A stretch of DNA of 64,000 nt from Nosema muscidifuracis (Eukaryota; Microsporidia; Nosematidae): assembly GCA_028335825.1 (NCBI GenBank), contig JAIOKI010000016.1, positions 248,001 to 312,000 of the forward strand, given 5' to 3'. The translations under genes were made by a program, and so were the position numbers. The number at the start of each line of letters is the position of its first letter. Positions within the stretch are counted from its first letter, which is position 1. The notes under the pieces are model-generated. The model did not search any database, was not told where the DNA came from, and saw only the letters and a program-made list of their open reading frames with translations. Positions 9,588 to 20,335 of the stretch are shown here, piece after piece.

Positions 9588-11267
9588 ATGTCGAATTTTT
9601 TAGTGGCATGTAACGAAATAGCTAACGAGATAATAAAACTATACAAACAAGAGAAAGTTATCAATGTTAACAATATATCATCAAAAATGTGTAAGAAATA
9701 TAAATTACATAACACACCACGTATTGTTGATATTATTTCATGTATTCCATATGAATACAAAGATCTGATATCAAAATTGAAAGCTAAACCAGTACGAACA
9801 GCTTCAGGAGTGGCTGTAGTTGCTGTTATGTGCAAACCACATAGATGTCCTCATATAGCACTCACGGGAAATATTTGTATATACTGCCCAGGTGGTCCAG
9901 ATTCAGAATTTGAATATTCTACACAGTCTTATACTGGATATGAACCAACCAGTATGAGAGCTATTCGTGCTAGATACGATCCTTATGAGCAATCTAGAGA
10001 AAGACTTCGTCAACTAAAAAGTCTAGGACATAATACAGATAAAGTCGAATATATCATCATGGGAGGTACTTTTATGTCTTTGCCAGATTCTTATAAAAAC
10101 GATTTCATATCGAAATTGCACGATGCTCTTAGTGGACATAATTCATCTACAGTTGAGGAAGCTGTACAAGTAGGTGCAGAATCAAAACAGAAATGTGTAG
10201 GAATAACTATAGAAACTAGACCTGATTATTGTAGTAGATCTCATCTTAATAAGATGCTTCTATACGGATGCACTCGTATAGAAATTGGTGTACAAAGTGT
10301 ATACGAAGACGTGGCTTTTGACACAAATCGTGGACATACTGTCGAAAGTGTTTGCGAATCATTTTGTATGACGAAAGATGCAGGGTATAAAATTGTTAGC
10401 CATATGATGCCTAATCTACCAAATGTTGAGTGGAAAAGAGATTTAGCACAATTTAGAGAGTATTTTGATAACCCAAGATTCAGAAGTGATGGTTTAAAAA
10501 TATACCCGACTCTCGTTATAAAAGGTACTGGTCTTTACGAGCTATGGAAGAATGAAAAATATAAAAATTATTCGCCAGATGAACTTATCGATTTCTTAGC
10601 ACGAATTCTTTCATACGTTCCTCCTTGGACAAGGATTTACAGGGTACAAAGAGATATTCCTATGACATTAGTAAGCTCGGGAGTAGAGCATGGTAATATT
10701 AGAGAACTCGCTCTAGCAAGAATGAAAGATTATAAAACAAGATGCAGGGATGTAAGAACACGAGAGATTGGTATAAAAGATATTCATGAAAAACTTGACA
10801 CAATAAATCCAGAACTAGTACGACGTGACTATGCTGCGAATAAAGGATGGGAGACATTTCTGAGTTATGAAGATGTCAAGCAAGATGTTTTAATTGGTCT
10901 TTTGAGATTAAGAAAATGTAGTGGAGAGACTTTTAGAGAAGAACTTAAAGATACTAATACAAATAAATTTGAAGATATGGAATTTGATGATTATAAGATT
11001 ATTTACAATAAACAAGTGAATAACAATAATGCATCTATTATAAGAGAGCTTCATGTTTATGGATCAGCAGTCAGTATTGATCAGAAAGATACCAGTAAAT
11101 TTCAACACAAAGGATATGGAAGTTTATTAATTAATGAAGCAGAAAGAATAGCAAGAGATGAACACAAATCAAATAAACTTGCCATAATCTCAGGGGTAGG
11201 AACAAGGAAATATTATGAAAAGTTTGGATATTCTTTAGAGGGTCCATATATGGTAAAAATGCTATAA
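9588..11267 (+). CDS. ELP3: Elongator catalytic subunit Elp3 (radical SAM / acetyltransferase)
   Basis: This 559-aa protein is full-length (yeast 557). The radical-SAM domain carries the Elp3 cysteine motif CX9CX2C (C87, C97, C100 within [20 protein letters not shown]), followed by [15 protein letters not shown] and [14 protein letters not shown]. The C-terminal GNAT domain (about 400-559) ends in [16 protein letters not shown] and [17 protein letters not shown]. It catalyses the first step of cm5U formation at tRNA wobble uridines. Start ATG follows CCCC. Confidence 0.96.
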   Translation: MSNFLVACNEIANEIIKLYKQEKVINVNNISSKMCKKYKLHNTPRIVDIISCIPYEYKDLISKLKAKPVRTASGVAVVAVMCKPHRCPHIALTGNICIYCPGGPDSEFEYSTQSYTGYEPTSMRAIRARYDPYEQSRERLRQLKSLGHNTDKVEYIIMGGTFMSLPDSYKNDFISKLHDALSGHNSSTVEEAVQVGAESKQKCVGITIETRPDYCSRSHLNKMLLYGCTRIEIGVQSVYEDVAFDTNRGHTVESVCESFCMTKDAGYKIVSHMMPNLPNVEWKRDLAQFREYFDNPRFRSDGLKIYPTLVIKGTGLYELWKNEKYKNYSPDELIDFLARILSYVPPWTRIYRVQRDIPMTLVSSGVEHGNIRELALARMKDYKTRCRDVRTREIGIKDIHEKLDTINPELVRRDYAANKGWETFLSYEDVKQDVLIGLLRLRKCSGETFREELKDTNTNKFEDMEFDDYKIIYNKQVNNNNASIIRELHVYGSAVSIDQKDTSKFQHKGYGSLLINEAERIARDEHKSNKLAIISGVGTRKYYEKFGYSLEGPYMVKML

Positions 11268-13010
11268 TAAATACTTATATTAATTTTTGTCGAATATTTT
11301 CAAGAGGTATTTTAAATTCATATTGCATGCAAAATTTATGTATATGTAAAGCTGTTAATATTGACACAACTACATTGAAAATCCTTATATTGTCTTTTTT
11401 ATCAAAAGATTACTATTTATTATTTATAGTATCATACAAGAATTCATTCTTTATTTTAATTATTATGGAATATCCTAAAACTAAATATACTTCAAAAATC
11501 ATATTTTCTCTTGTACTTTAATCACTAATTCTAGTATATTTATATTTCATATGTCTTTATAATAAATTGTAATATATTAAATAAAACCTGATCTAATATC
11601 ATGTAAATGGTCTATTAAGTCTAATAAAGTTTCTTAATTTATATATAAAATGTGTGAAAATAATCTCAAAATAAAAAATTAATACATTAAATTTTTATGG
11701 TAATTCTTGATATGAGGTCGTTATATTTCTTAAAAAGACTATATATTGAAAATTATAGCTATAAGAATTTAGAGAAAGATATATTTAACTCTTAGAATTT
11801 ATAAAAGGTTCAGACAAAATAAATTTAAATTTCTTGAACATAACTGTCAAAATTAAATATATCACCAATAGATAATAAGACTATGCTTTCTTTAATACAG
11901 AAACATCTTCTTAGATCAATGAAAAAAATGAAGCTGTTGATCATATGGCAACTTATTGCGATAAAATGCTATTTTACGATTATTAAGAAGACAAAGGTAA
12001 GCACTAAAATGTATTAATTAATAAATATATCGAAATTATGAGTTAACATCTACACAAAGAATAATAAATCATTCAGCTAAAGACTATATGTTGATAAAAA
12101 TGTTAAAATAAAAGTCGATACGAGCATAAGATAGATATACAAGTAAAATATAACAAGCTAGATATATTTACTTTAAATAAGACTAAAAAGAGGTACAAAT
12201 TGCTTAAATCGAAATAACTAGTTTTGAAAACAAAAAATATGGAGAGAAAGTATAAATATGACTTGCTATACGATCATTGTGTTTTACTAAATAAGTACAA
12301 AATTAGAGTTATTCTGTATTTGATGACATGGTAATGTATATTGACAAATTTTCATAAGGTCTATAGGACGAGATTAAAGATAGAAGAACTAATTTAAGCT
12401 TATAATCAATCCATAATGCTTAAGATGACAATAAAAAGTCGACGAAGACTTGGGTCGGAAACGATTGCACATGTTGGAATTCTTATGTTACAAACTTCAC
12501 ATACGCACGTGCAAATTAAAAAATTCGGGAGCAAATAGTGGAGACAATAATATACCAAAAAATTTAATTAGTAAATATGAAACCCCATCAGGATACCAAA
12601 AGCCCCACTGATAAATAAAACATTAATAGTGCATGTTAAAATAATATTAAATAAAAAGTAAAAATGAGCCATCTTACAATATTGCGCTTTAAAAGTCTTA
12701 GGGCTTCGCTTATAAATGTAAATATAAAGATATTTTATGTCAATAAAAAATTTACAATTTCTCATTAAAAATGCACTTTTTATTATTAGCAATTACTTTT
12801 TGATAAAGACATTTTGCAACAAAACAAGTAAAAACACAGACTTATTTCAGATTATAAAACATTAATAAAATATTATTTTGCTACTTTTAAACATTTCACT
12901 TTTTAAATTAAAATTTAAACGACAACAGAAACAAGGAATGCGAAATCTAAAATTTATTTATTCACACATTCACTCATCTCCTCAAATTATTTTTAACTGT
13001 TTATTAATTC
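11268..13010. other. Gene-poor region, partly of decayed-coding texture
   Basis: No intact gene is found in these 1.7 kb. Unlike other intergenic regions it is not dominated by tandem repeats. Its middle (about 11900-12620) has more G and C and more varied codon-like words than the neighbouring spacers. See the separate entry for the fragment within it. Confidence 0.5.
11880..12570 (+). pseudogene. Possible decayed transposase-like fragment
   Basis: One forward frame from the ATG at 11945 reads MATYCDKMLFYDY and continues, interrupted by many stops, through lysine- and tyrosine-rich pieces (MERKYKYDLLYDHCVLLNKY at about 12239-12298) to HVGILMLQTSHTHVQIKKFGSK near 12470-12535. The last piece resembles the end of ISXO2/Merlin-type DDE transposases (H...FV...T..HTQ.IE..W). 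Such elements are known in microsporidia. The similarity is weak and by eye; it could equally be a dead host gene. Terminal inverted repeats were not found. Confidence 0.25.
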
Positions 13011-14564
13011 TTAATACCAACTCTTATACGATCTACTATAATTTCCACCTCTACTATTATATCCACCATTAGAATAACCATTTCTACCGGACGAAGCCAT
13101 CTCTCTAAGCTTAGGACTAATTTCTTGATTAGCTTCTCTAAGCATCTTAATTAATTCATTTGCACATCCTTTATTTTCATAAGTAAAAAATGAATGAGAT
13201 AATCCTTCAGCGACATTACCTCTAGCAGTACGTCCAATTCTATGAACGTAATCTTCAATATTATTTGGGAAATCATAATTAACGACTAGCATTACACCTT
13301 TAATATCTAAACCTCTTGCAGCCACATCAGTAGCAATTAAAATATTTTTATATCCTGATCTAAAATCGGTGATAATACGATCTCGAACATTTTGAGATTT
13401 ATCACCGTGTATAGCAATAGCTTTAAATCCTTTTTTAATAAGTGTATATTCTAAATTATCACACATCTTTTTGGTATTAGCAAAAATGATAATTTTCTCA
13501 TTCTTTTTCTCTGAAAGTGATTCGATCAACATATCTTCTTTTTCATTTGATCTGACAACAGAAACGACTTGTTTAATTTTAGCATTGGTTTTCAAATCTT
13601 CACTTCCAATTGTAAGTTGAGCATAATCAGTCATGTAACTCTCAGCTAATCTTCTAACTGAAGTTGGCCAAGTTGCACTCCACATCAAAGTTTGACGTTC
13701 AGGATGAGTTTTTGCTATAATCTTTTTAAGCTGTGGTTCAAATCCCATATCAAGCATTCTATCAGCTTCATCTAATACTAAGAAGGTTACTCTATTAAAA
13801 TGAAGAATTCCTTGCTCATTCAAATCAATTAATCTCCCTGGACATCCAACGACAATTTCACATCCCATACTAATATCTTTCTTTTGAGTATAGGAAGAAA
13901 CTCCTCCATAAACAGCAGTAGTTCTTAAATTGAAAAATCTACTATATTCATCGAAAACATCCTTAATTTGTAAGCAAAGCTCTCTAGTTGGCGCTAAAAC
14001 TAAAACTATTGGACCATCACCAGATCTAAGAGGTTGTTGATCTTTAGCATGCACTAAAGCTGGTAAAACAAAACTCAAAGTTTTTCCACTTCCTGTTTGA
14101 GCTATTCCTACCAAATCATTTCCTGTCAGAGCCATTGGCCATCCTTGAGCTTGAATAGGAGTTGGACCAGTAAATCCTTTTCTAGTAAAAGAGTTTAAGA
14201 TTTCATTATCATAAGGAGTATGAATAAATTTAGTATATGGGTGAGGAACATTACCAAAGATCTTAATATCATGAAGTTTTCTAAATTCTTCAACTTCTCT
14301 CTCTGAAAGATCAGTATTTTTTTTATAGAAATTTTTATTAAATTCTACAGCTGGTTGAGGTTCAGTAGCTTCAAAAGACAGAGTAGGTGCATAACTATGA
14401 GGAGTCCATCCTTTTGGTTTACTAGATCCCCATCCATTGCTTTCATTATTAATAAATGGTTTCTTTGAATTTTTTCCGTACCAACTATTTCCTTCATCAT
14501 TTGCATTTCTCTTAGGTCTTCTATTTCTATTGTTAGATCTATCGCTATTAGTTCCGTAAGACAT
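13011..14564 (-). CDS. DBP2: DEAD-box RNA helicase Dbp2/DDX5
   Basis: This 517-aa protein has all DEAD-box motifs in order: Q motif GFTGPTPIQAQGWP, AQTGSGKT (155-162), PTRELCLQI, GCPGR-type Ib, VLDEADRMLDMGFEPQ, SATWP, IIFANTKK, HGDKSQ, ATDVAARGLDI and HRIGRTAR. The N-terminus is Asn/Arg/Gly-rich and the C-terminus has RGG-like sequence ending RSYKSWY, as in Dbp2. The family acts in mRNP assembly, rRNA processing and decay. Start ATG 14564 is preceded by a CCCCC run three bases upstream. Confidence 0.95.
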   Translation of the reverse strand: MSYGTNSDRSNNRNRRPKRNANDEGNSWYGKNSKKPFINNESNGWGSSKPKGWTPHSYAPTLSFEATEPQPAVEFNKNFYKKNTDLSEREVEEFRKLHDIKIFGNVPHPYTKFIHTPYDNEILNSFTRKGFTGPTPIQAQGWPMALTGNDLVGIAQTGSGKTLSFVLPALVHAKDQQPLRSGDGPIVLVLAPTRELCLQIKDVFDEYSRFFNLRTTAVYGGVSSYTQKKDISMGCEIVVGCPGRLIDLNEQGILHFNRVTFLVLDEADRMLDMGFEPQLKKIIAKTHPERQTLMWSATWPTSVRRLAESYMTDYAQLTIGSEDLKTNAKIKQVVSVVRSNEKEDMLIESLSEKKNEKIIIFANTKKMCDNLEYTLIKKGFKAIAIHGDKSQNVRDRIITDFRSGYKNILIATDVAARGLDIKGVMLVVNYDFPNNIEDYVHRIGRTARGNVAEGLSHSFFTYENKGCANELIKMLREANQEISPKLREMASSGRNGYSNGGYNSRGGNYSRSYKSWY

Positions 14565-14959
14565 ATTGGGGGTTAAATTTTTTATTTTTTTTATAATTTA
14601 AAACAAATCAAATTTTGATCATTAAATGATGAGTAAGATTGGAAGTCAGTATTAATTAAAAAAATAATAATAATAATAACAAAATTAAATCTTAATTAGC
14701 AAATTAATACTAATATAATTTAATTTATATATAATATTTTATAACATTCATCACTAATAAAATTAAATATATTATTTATAACATGATATTAATACTGATA
14801 AAATATAAAAATAATATTTTATTACATTAATCAGTAATAAAAAAAATATATTATTATATAAAATTCATCACTAATAAAAAAAATATATTATTATTTAAAA
14901 TATATCACTAATAAAATTAAATATATTATTTATAAAATTATATCTTAAGTCTTGATCAA
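14565..14959. repeat. AT-rich spacer upstream of tRNA-Gly
   Basis: No gene. The phrase CACTAATAAAATTAAATATATTATTTATA and variants recur about four times between 14750 and 14940. Confidence 0.45.
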
Positions 14960-15030
14960 GCGCTAATGGTCAAGTGGTATGACAACAGCCTTCCAAGCTG
15001 TTAGCCTGGGTTCGATTCCCGGTTGGCGCA
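14960..15030 (+). tRNA. tRNA-Gly (anticodon UCC)
   Basis: A 71-nt cloverleaf folds by eye. Acceptor GCGCTAA pairs with TTGGCGC, D-stem GTCA with TGAC, anticodon stem ACAGC with GCTGT around loop CTTCCAA (anticodon TCC), and T-arm CTGGG with CCCGG around TTCGATT. The discriminator is A. There is no intron. The box A-like (GGTCAAGTGGTA) and box B (GGTTCGATTCC) regions are intact. Confidence 0.95.
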
Positions 15031-15144
15031 ATTTTTTTATTTTTATTGGGAAATATCTCAATTGAATGTTTGACTTATAAAATTGTTTTTTATTCAAAAA
15101 TAGCAAAACTAAATAAATTTATTTTCCTAATTTATAGATATTTA

Positions 15145-15978
15145 TTAAAGTTCGTTATTATCTTCATCATAAAATTTATAATCAGGACCAGTGTTATTAA
15201 CATCGATAAGATCTCCAAGATCAAATTTAAATTCTTCATTTTCAACTTGATAATCAAATTTAGGTAATTTAAATTCGAATTTCTTATTTGTGTCCATCTG
15301 AGGAAGTTTAAATTCAAATTTCGGTTTATCTGAGTTTTCTGGAAGATTAAATGGAATTTTATCATTATTTTCTATTACTTGAAAATTGGCATTGGAAATA
15401 TTAAAATCTTTTGGTAAAGAAAATGGAATTTTTTTATCTTCATCTTTATCATTCAAATTTTCAGTACTATTTTTCTTCACAAATTCTTTGATTTTCTTTT
15501 CATCTTTTTGTATTTTTTCTATATCGTTAACAAATCCTTTCTTTTTTAAAATATCGTTATTTTTTATAGAATAATTTTCTTTTTTTAATCCAACTGATTT
15601 TTTCATAAATTGATTCTCTACTTTCTTATTGTTATCATTCTCTACTGATACTTCATTAATCTTCTGTCTCTTAAAATCTTTTGCTCTTTTAATTTTTCTT
15701 TTATTAAGTACAATATATTCCTTGTCTTCTTCTTCTTCATCACTAAGCCCATCCAGAGAGAAAGAGTCATCTTCACTGTACGAATCCATATTAAAATTAT
15801 CAATTACCAAATTATATTCTGTAGAAATTTCTTCATCAGAATTATCTAAAGTTGAATGAATAGTAATCTCTTCATCACATCCTACACTCTCAGCTAACAG
15901 TCTAATAAATTCACTTGCTTCTTCTTCAGTTAGTTTCTTGTTTTTACTTTTTAAAAAGTTAAGGATGTCTTCGTACAT
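15145..15978 (-). CDS. Acidic protein with repeated FxFxLP motifs, unknown function
   Basis: I do not recognise this 277-aa protein. The N-terminal 45 residues look helical, the middle is acidic then Lys/Asn-rich with a basic patch RKIKRAKDFKRQK (nuclear signal-like), and the C-terminal quarter repeats a short hydrophobic motif: IPFSLP, IPFNLP, FEFKLP, FEFKLP and FKFDLG. Such spaced motifs in a disordered tail suggest docking sites for a partner. Start ATG 15978 follows CCCC. Its 3' end lies about 115 bases from tRNA-Gly. Confidence 0.8.
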   Translation of the reverse strand: MYEDILNFLKSKNKKLTEEEASEFIRLLAESVGCDEEITIHSTLDNSDEEISTEYNLVIDNFNMDSYSEDDSFSLDGLSDEEEEDKEYIVLNKRKIKRAKDFKRQKINEVSVENDNNKKVENQFMKKSVGLKKENYSIKNNDILKKKGFVNDIEKIQKDEKKIKEFVKKNSTENLNDKDEDKKIPFSLPKDFNISNANFQVIENNDKIPFNLPENSDKPKFEFKLPQMDTNKKFEFKLPKFDYQVENEEFKFDLGDLIDVNNTGPDYKFYDEDNNEL

Positions 15979-16617
15979 TGGGGCTATTAAAAATTTTGAA
16001 TATTTTTAAATATTTTTTATAGATTTTTAATTGGTTGATCATTTATGATGTATTGTTTGAAAGATAAATAAAAAAATCTTTGTAGTAGTTAAATATTTAA
16101 TTAAGGAGAAATAATTTTCTAGTTTGGATATTAATTATACAGTAATAAATTAATATATTATTTGTTTACGATTTAAAAATTAATGTTTTAAATCAATTGT
16201 ATATGTTTAATTTTTTAAAATACTTAATTTTTTTATATTCAGGATAATTAAATCTGTTTATGCAAATAAAAATATTATTTATACTTTTAAATTTAAAGTG
16301 AAATCTTATTTATGCAAATAAAAATATTATTTATATTTTTAAAGAGGAGTTACTACCTTATTTTGATTATATAAATATTATCTATATTTTTAAAGAAGTT
16401 AACTTATTTTGATTATATAAATATTATATATATTTTTAAATTTAAAGAGGAATTACTACCTTATTATGATTATATAAATATTATATATATTTTTAAAGAA
16501 AAATTAATTTATTTTGATTATATAAATATCATCTATATTTTAAATGAAGTTATTACCTTATTATGATTATATAAATATTATTCCATGCTAATAAAAAAAC
16601 ATTAAATTTTAATTAAT
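15979..16617. repeat. Intergenic tandem repeat (46-57 bp)
   Basis: No gene. GATTATATAAATATTAT or a close variant recurs at 16365, 16411, 16468, 16516 and 16565, alternating with TATATTTTTAAAGAAGTTA and TTACTACCTTATT. An earlier variant, TATGCAAATAAAAATATTATTTATA, occurs twice at about 16259 and 16312. Confidence 0.55.
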
Positions 16618-17067
16618 TTATTTAACCAATTCTACTGTTTTTGGTTTCCATGTAGTTGGTATTCTTAATTTCTTCTTATAGTTCTTAATACACCTATTCA
16701 ATCTACTAGTTACTAATCCTAATCTAAACTTAGCATCTTTATCTCTTCTGTGAAGATTGATATGTTTTCTTAAAATATTAGCTCTCTTAACCAAATCTTT
16801 AACATCTTCTGGTATTTCAATAAAATTTCCTTCTCTTTCTAAGAATCTGCTTAGACTTAATCCATCAAAAATAGTTTTGCAATCTCCAATTCCATAAACA
16901 TCTCTGAGCTTGTTACCAATCTCTGCTGATGATACTCCCTTTGTGTTCATCTTGATTACATCAGCTTTTATTTCGTCTAATGAGACATCTAACCATGTTG
17001 GGAACATTGTATTAAATGGTTTCATGCTTGTACTTATTCCGCGTCCACTAGAATGCATTTTGGCCAT
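16618..17067 (-). CDS. RPS13: 40S ribosomal protein uS15 (yeast S13)
   Basis: The start is placed at 17067 because [15 protein letters not shown] aligns with the family N-terminus MGRMHSAGKGISSSA and CCCC lies just upstream. The frame is open further upstream but without family similarity. The 149-aa product (yeast 151) carries [20 protein letters not shown] and [14 protein letters not shown], typical of eukaryotic uS15. It binds 18S rRNA helix 22 and the platform and contributes to an intersubunit bridge. Confidence 0.96.
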   Translation of the reverse strand: MAKMHSSGRGISTSMKPFNTMFPTWLDVSLDEIKADVIKMNTKGVSSAEIGNKLRDVYGIGDCKTIFDGLSLSRFLEREGNFIEIPEDVKDLVKRANILRKHINLHRRDKDAKFRLGLVTSRLNRCIKNYKKKLRIPTTWKPKTVELVK

Positions 17068-17533
17068 TTTAAAAAAGTGGGGTGAAAAAAATTTAAAAAT
17101 AAAAAATTGCACTGCAAAAAAGAAAGCCTAATTTTTTATAAAATATTGTTTTTTAAATCAAGTATTTTAAAGGAATTTCAAAATTTTGAAATCAAGTATT
17201 GTAAAGGAAATTTGAAAGCTTTGAAATGGAGTTCGTTAAAGGAATTTCAAAGCACTTTTAAATTTAATATTGTAAAGGAAATTAAAAAGCTTTGAAATGA
17301 AGTTCGTTAAAGGAAATTAGAAAGCTTTTAAATCAAGTATGTTTAAATAAATTTCAAAACATTTAATATCAAAATTTCACTAAAAAAATTGCAAAACTTT
17401 TAATATCAAAATTCCGTTAAAAGAAATTACAAAGCATTTAAATCAAATATGTTAAAGAAATAATAATTTAGATTTTAATGTATAAAATCATCTTATAGTA
17501 AATAATATATAATAATTTAATAATTATTTTGAC
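17068..17533. repeat. Intergenic degenerate repeats
   Basis: No gene. A degenerate repeat of about 45-60 bp with the phrase GTTAAAGGAAATT.AAAGCTTT.AAAT recurs from about 17160 to 17460. Confidence 0.45.
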
Positions 17534-19450
17534 CTACAAGTAAGTTACATTCTCTTCACTGCTTTTTAATACTTTCGTTTTATCAATCTTCTTAGCTAAA
17601 ATTTCTTTGAACTTGCTCTCTTCACAAATATTTTCAAGTACAATACATTCATTAACATTTAATTTAGATACAAACAATTCCAAATATTTATAAATCTTAC
17701 AAGATTTCACATTCTCAATAACTTTTTTTATACTCTTAAAAAAAAATCCATCTGAATTATCTCTGTATCTAAAATTAATAAATTTACCAATATCTAATAT
17801 TTTAGAATCATCTTCTTCTGATAAATATACTAAGTAACTGAAATAAGATCGAATAAGATTTTTTTTATTCTGACTTCTAATAAACATATCATTAAACAAT
17901 GATGAACTTTCTATATGTTTATATAATAAATATATCTGATCTTCTAAAATACCTTCTTCATTAAATTTGTAAATATGATATAAAAGTATTGGATCATCTA
18001 ACAAATCATTAACTATTTTTAATAAATCAAAATACAATATATTTAAACTACTTAAATTATCAAAAGGAGCATCTTGTATGTAAGTTTGGTTCAAATTTTG
18101 ATTTAATTTATCTTTTATCATAAGAAGAAGGTTACAAACTTCTTTTTTATTTTTGTATTTCTGATTGGTTGTTAACTTTTTTAATTTGTGATATTTTTCA
18201 TTTATAATATTCCATAATGATTTTAAAATAAGTGTTTCTAAATAATCATCATCTGTAACAAAATCCGAAATATCAAAATATTTGATTATCACATATTTAT
18301 ATTCTATATCATCATAAATTCTGTTAAATATATTTTCAATAATAGATTTATAATCATTTTCAATATTCTTAAAAAATTTGCAAAGATTTTCAAACTGAAT
18401 GATATCTTTTTTTACTGTTATATTCTTAAAAATATCATCTAAAAATCTGATAAATATTTCTGTATTGTCTATATCAGCATACGATAATAAAATTGTAATC
18501 GAATCCAGAGAATTCAAATTATTTTTATAAATTTCGTATAGATCACTTATTTTCATTGATGTTTTTTTAATCTCTAATATTTTAAGATAACAATTTTCAG
18601 GACATTCGCAATTAAAAGATTCATTAATTTCGACTAAATTTAAATATTCTCTACAATTTTGATATATTTTATGTATCATTTCTTTATAATTATTTTTTAA
18701 CATCTTATTAAAGACTTTCTGTAACAAATTATTAAAATCTTTGTTATCAAATTTCTCTTCTTTATTATTCATCTTAAGTGATTCTAAAATATCACTGTAA
18801 TCAATTCCTTTATTTTCTAAATATTTTTCAAAAATAAGTTTATAACATTCTATTCTAATTATCTTATTCTTATCATATTTACATATATCAAGAATAATGT
18901 TAATTTCAATATCTAAATTCACATGTCTAAGTTCTAATATTATAGCCTTTCTTACTATATCATTTCTATCTCTTAATCCTTGTTTAATAAGCAATCTATG
19001 CTTATTAAATAGTTTAGTATTAAGTTTAATAAAATTAATTAAAAATGTATATGAAATAGCTCTAATAGCAGAATCTACATCTTTAAATCTTTTAAGAAAC
19101 GTATTTTTAAATAAATTATTAATTTCTGTTAAATTATTTGATTGATAATGATGTAAAATATATTTGTAAATAATTTGTGTAGATACAAATCTTATTTTTC
19201 TGTGCTTGTCTAATGTAAATTTCTGTATTTCATCTATACTAAAATTAGTCAAACTGAGTATTATTTTAATAAGCTTGTTAGTTTTTGAAGATGGTAATTT
19301 CTGTATAAGTGATATAATAATATTTGTTGAGTCATCCAATGAAGAATATTTTGTTATCAACATTTTATTTGAAAATGTGTTAAAACAATCTAAATCATTT
19401 AATGTATCTTTTTCTTCAGATTTATTTTCTTGTAATTTACAATCTTCCAT
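17534..19450 (-). CDS. SCC3: Cohesin subunit Scc3/STAG-like
   Basis: This 638-aa all-helical protein shows the stromalin signature near residues 113-170: FLKRFKDVDSAIRAISYTFL, then KLNTKLF, then IKQGLRDRNDIVRKAIILEL. It parallels STAG 'RYRD....IRA......W....P..F....YLKY.GW.L.D....VR...L..L'. Scc3 binds Scc1 and DNA and stabilises cohesin rings. It is much shorter than yeast Scc3 (1150 aa), as expected in a reduced genome. ATG 19450 directly follows CCC. It is divergent from RPS25. Confidence 0.6.
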   Translation of the reverse strand: MEDCKLQENKSEEKDTLNDLDCFNTFSNKMLITKYSSLDDSTNIIISLIQKLPSSKTNKLIKIILSLTNFSIDEIQKFTLDKHRKIRFVSTQIIYKYILHHYQSNNLTEINNLFKNTFLKRFKDVDSAIRAISYTFLINFIKLNTKLFNKHRLLIKQGLRDRNDIVRKAIILELRHVNLDIEINIILDICKYDKNKIIRIECYKLIFEKYLENKGIDYSDILESLKMNNKEEKFDNKDFNNLLQKVFNKMLKNNYKEMIHKIYQNCREYLNLVEINESFNCECPENCYLKILEIKKTSMKISDLYEIYKNNLNSLDSITILLSYADIDNTEIFIRFLDDIFKNITVKKDIIQFENLCKFFKNIENDYKSIIENIFNRIYDDIEYKYVIIKYFDISDFVTDDDYLETLILKSLWNIINEKYHKLKKLTTNQKYKNKKEVCNLLLMIKDKLNQNLNQTYIQDAPFDNLSSLNILYFDLLKIVNDLLDDPILLYHIYKFNEEGILEDQIYLLYKHIESSSLFNDMFIRSQNKKNLIRSYFSYLVYLSEEDDSKILDIGKFINFRYRDNSDGFFFKSIKKVIENVKSCKIYKYLELFVSKLNVNECIVLENICEESKFKEILAKKIDKTKVLKSSEENVTYL

Positions 19451-19622
19451 GGGTACATAAAAATATTTCTTTATTTATAAATTAGCATAAATTGGGTTTT
19501 ATGTATTATTCTATAAGATTTTATTTTCTATAAAATATCTTAATTAATTGTCAAAGCTTTTCTCAAGTATTTTCATCAGATTTTTTTTTTGAAATATTTT
19601 TTTGAAATTTTTTAACCCTAAA

Positions 19623-20012
19623 ATGGCCAAAAAAGTACAAGAGACCAAAGAGAAAAAAGCATTAAAGGCTGCATCAACATCTAAAAAAGAAAAAAAGAGA
19701 TGGACTGAAGTAAAAAAGAAGGATGAAGCTCGTAAAGTTTTTACAGTATCTGATGAGTTATTACAAAAAGTAGAGAAAGAAGTTAAGAAAGCTAAATTGA
19801 TTACTGTTTTTAGTTTAGGAAGTAAAATGAATTTGACTTTAAGTGTTGCTAAAAATTTATTAAGACATTGTGTTAATAATGGACTTATTTCTTTAATCCA
19901 CAAAAGCCCTAAAACTTCTATTTATGGTCAACCATTAGTTATAGAAGAAAAGGCTGTTGAGAGTGAAATACCATCTGAACAACCAGTAGAAGCTGAAGGA
20001 TTGAGTCAATAA
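19623..20012 (+). CDS. RPS25: 40S ribosomal protein eS25
   Basis: The start at 19623 ([16 protein letters not shown]) follows CCC with a four-base gap; an in-frame ATG 21 bases upstream would add residues not seen in the family. The 129-aa protein has the basic Lys-rich N-terminus of eS25 and the winged-helix core [40 protein letters not shown], and KTSIYG. The C-terminus has an extra acidic tail (about 20 aa). It lies in the 40S head near the E site. Confidence 0.93.
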   Translation: MAKKVQETKEKKALKAASTSKKEKKRWTEVKKKDEARKVFTVSDELLQKVEKEVKKAKLITVFSLGSKMNLTLSVAKNLLRHCVNNGLISLIHKSPKTSIYGQPLVIEEKAVESEIPSEQPVEAEGLSQ

Positions 20013-20335
20013 ATTATTTCTTTATATTTTTTTTATTTGTTATTTTCTTTTTATTTGTTTAATTTTTTCTTTTTATATTCTTAATATTTTTTCTTTTTAT
20101 TGCTTTATATTTTTCTATTTCTTAATATTTCTTTAATTTTACATTATTTTTATTTGTTTATATCTTTCTATTTCTTTAATTTTACATTCTTAATATTTTA
20201 AATTATTAATATTTTACATTATTTATATTTCATCTCCTTGTGTTTTAAAATATCACGTTTTAGTTTTTTTTTCGTTTTGAACTGAAACTAATTCGTTTTA
20301 AAAAATTATTTAATAAACTAATGGGGGTATTTGCA
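20013..20335. other. T-rich spacer
   Basis: No gene. The plus strand is strongly T-rich from 20020 to 20260, with irregular TTTCTTTTTATTTG and TTAATATTTTTTC repeats. Confidence 0.4.

Noticed and set aside
11327-11521. Forward frame of 64 codons after ELP3
   Set aside because: Leu/Ile/Phe/Tyr-rich translation of AT-rich DNA without start motif or similarity.
12568-12792. Reverse frame with a hydrophobic end (NIILTCTINVLFISGAFGILMG)
   Set aside because: The sequence looks membrane-like but the rest of the frame is AT-spacer text, there is no start motif, and it lies in the decayed island; chance is more likely.
15046-15365. Open frames on both strands around 15.05-15.37 kb
   Set aside because: They overlap the better supported acidic protein gene or are simple AT-rich translations with no motif.
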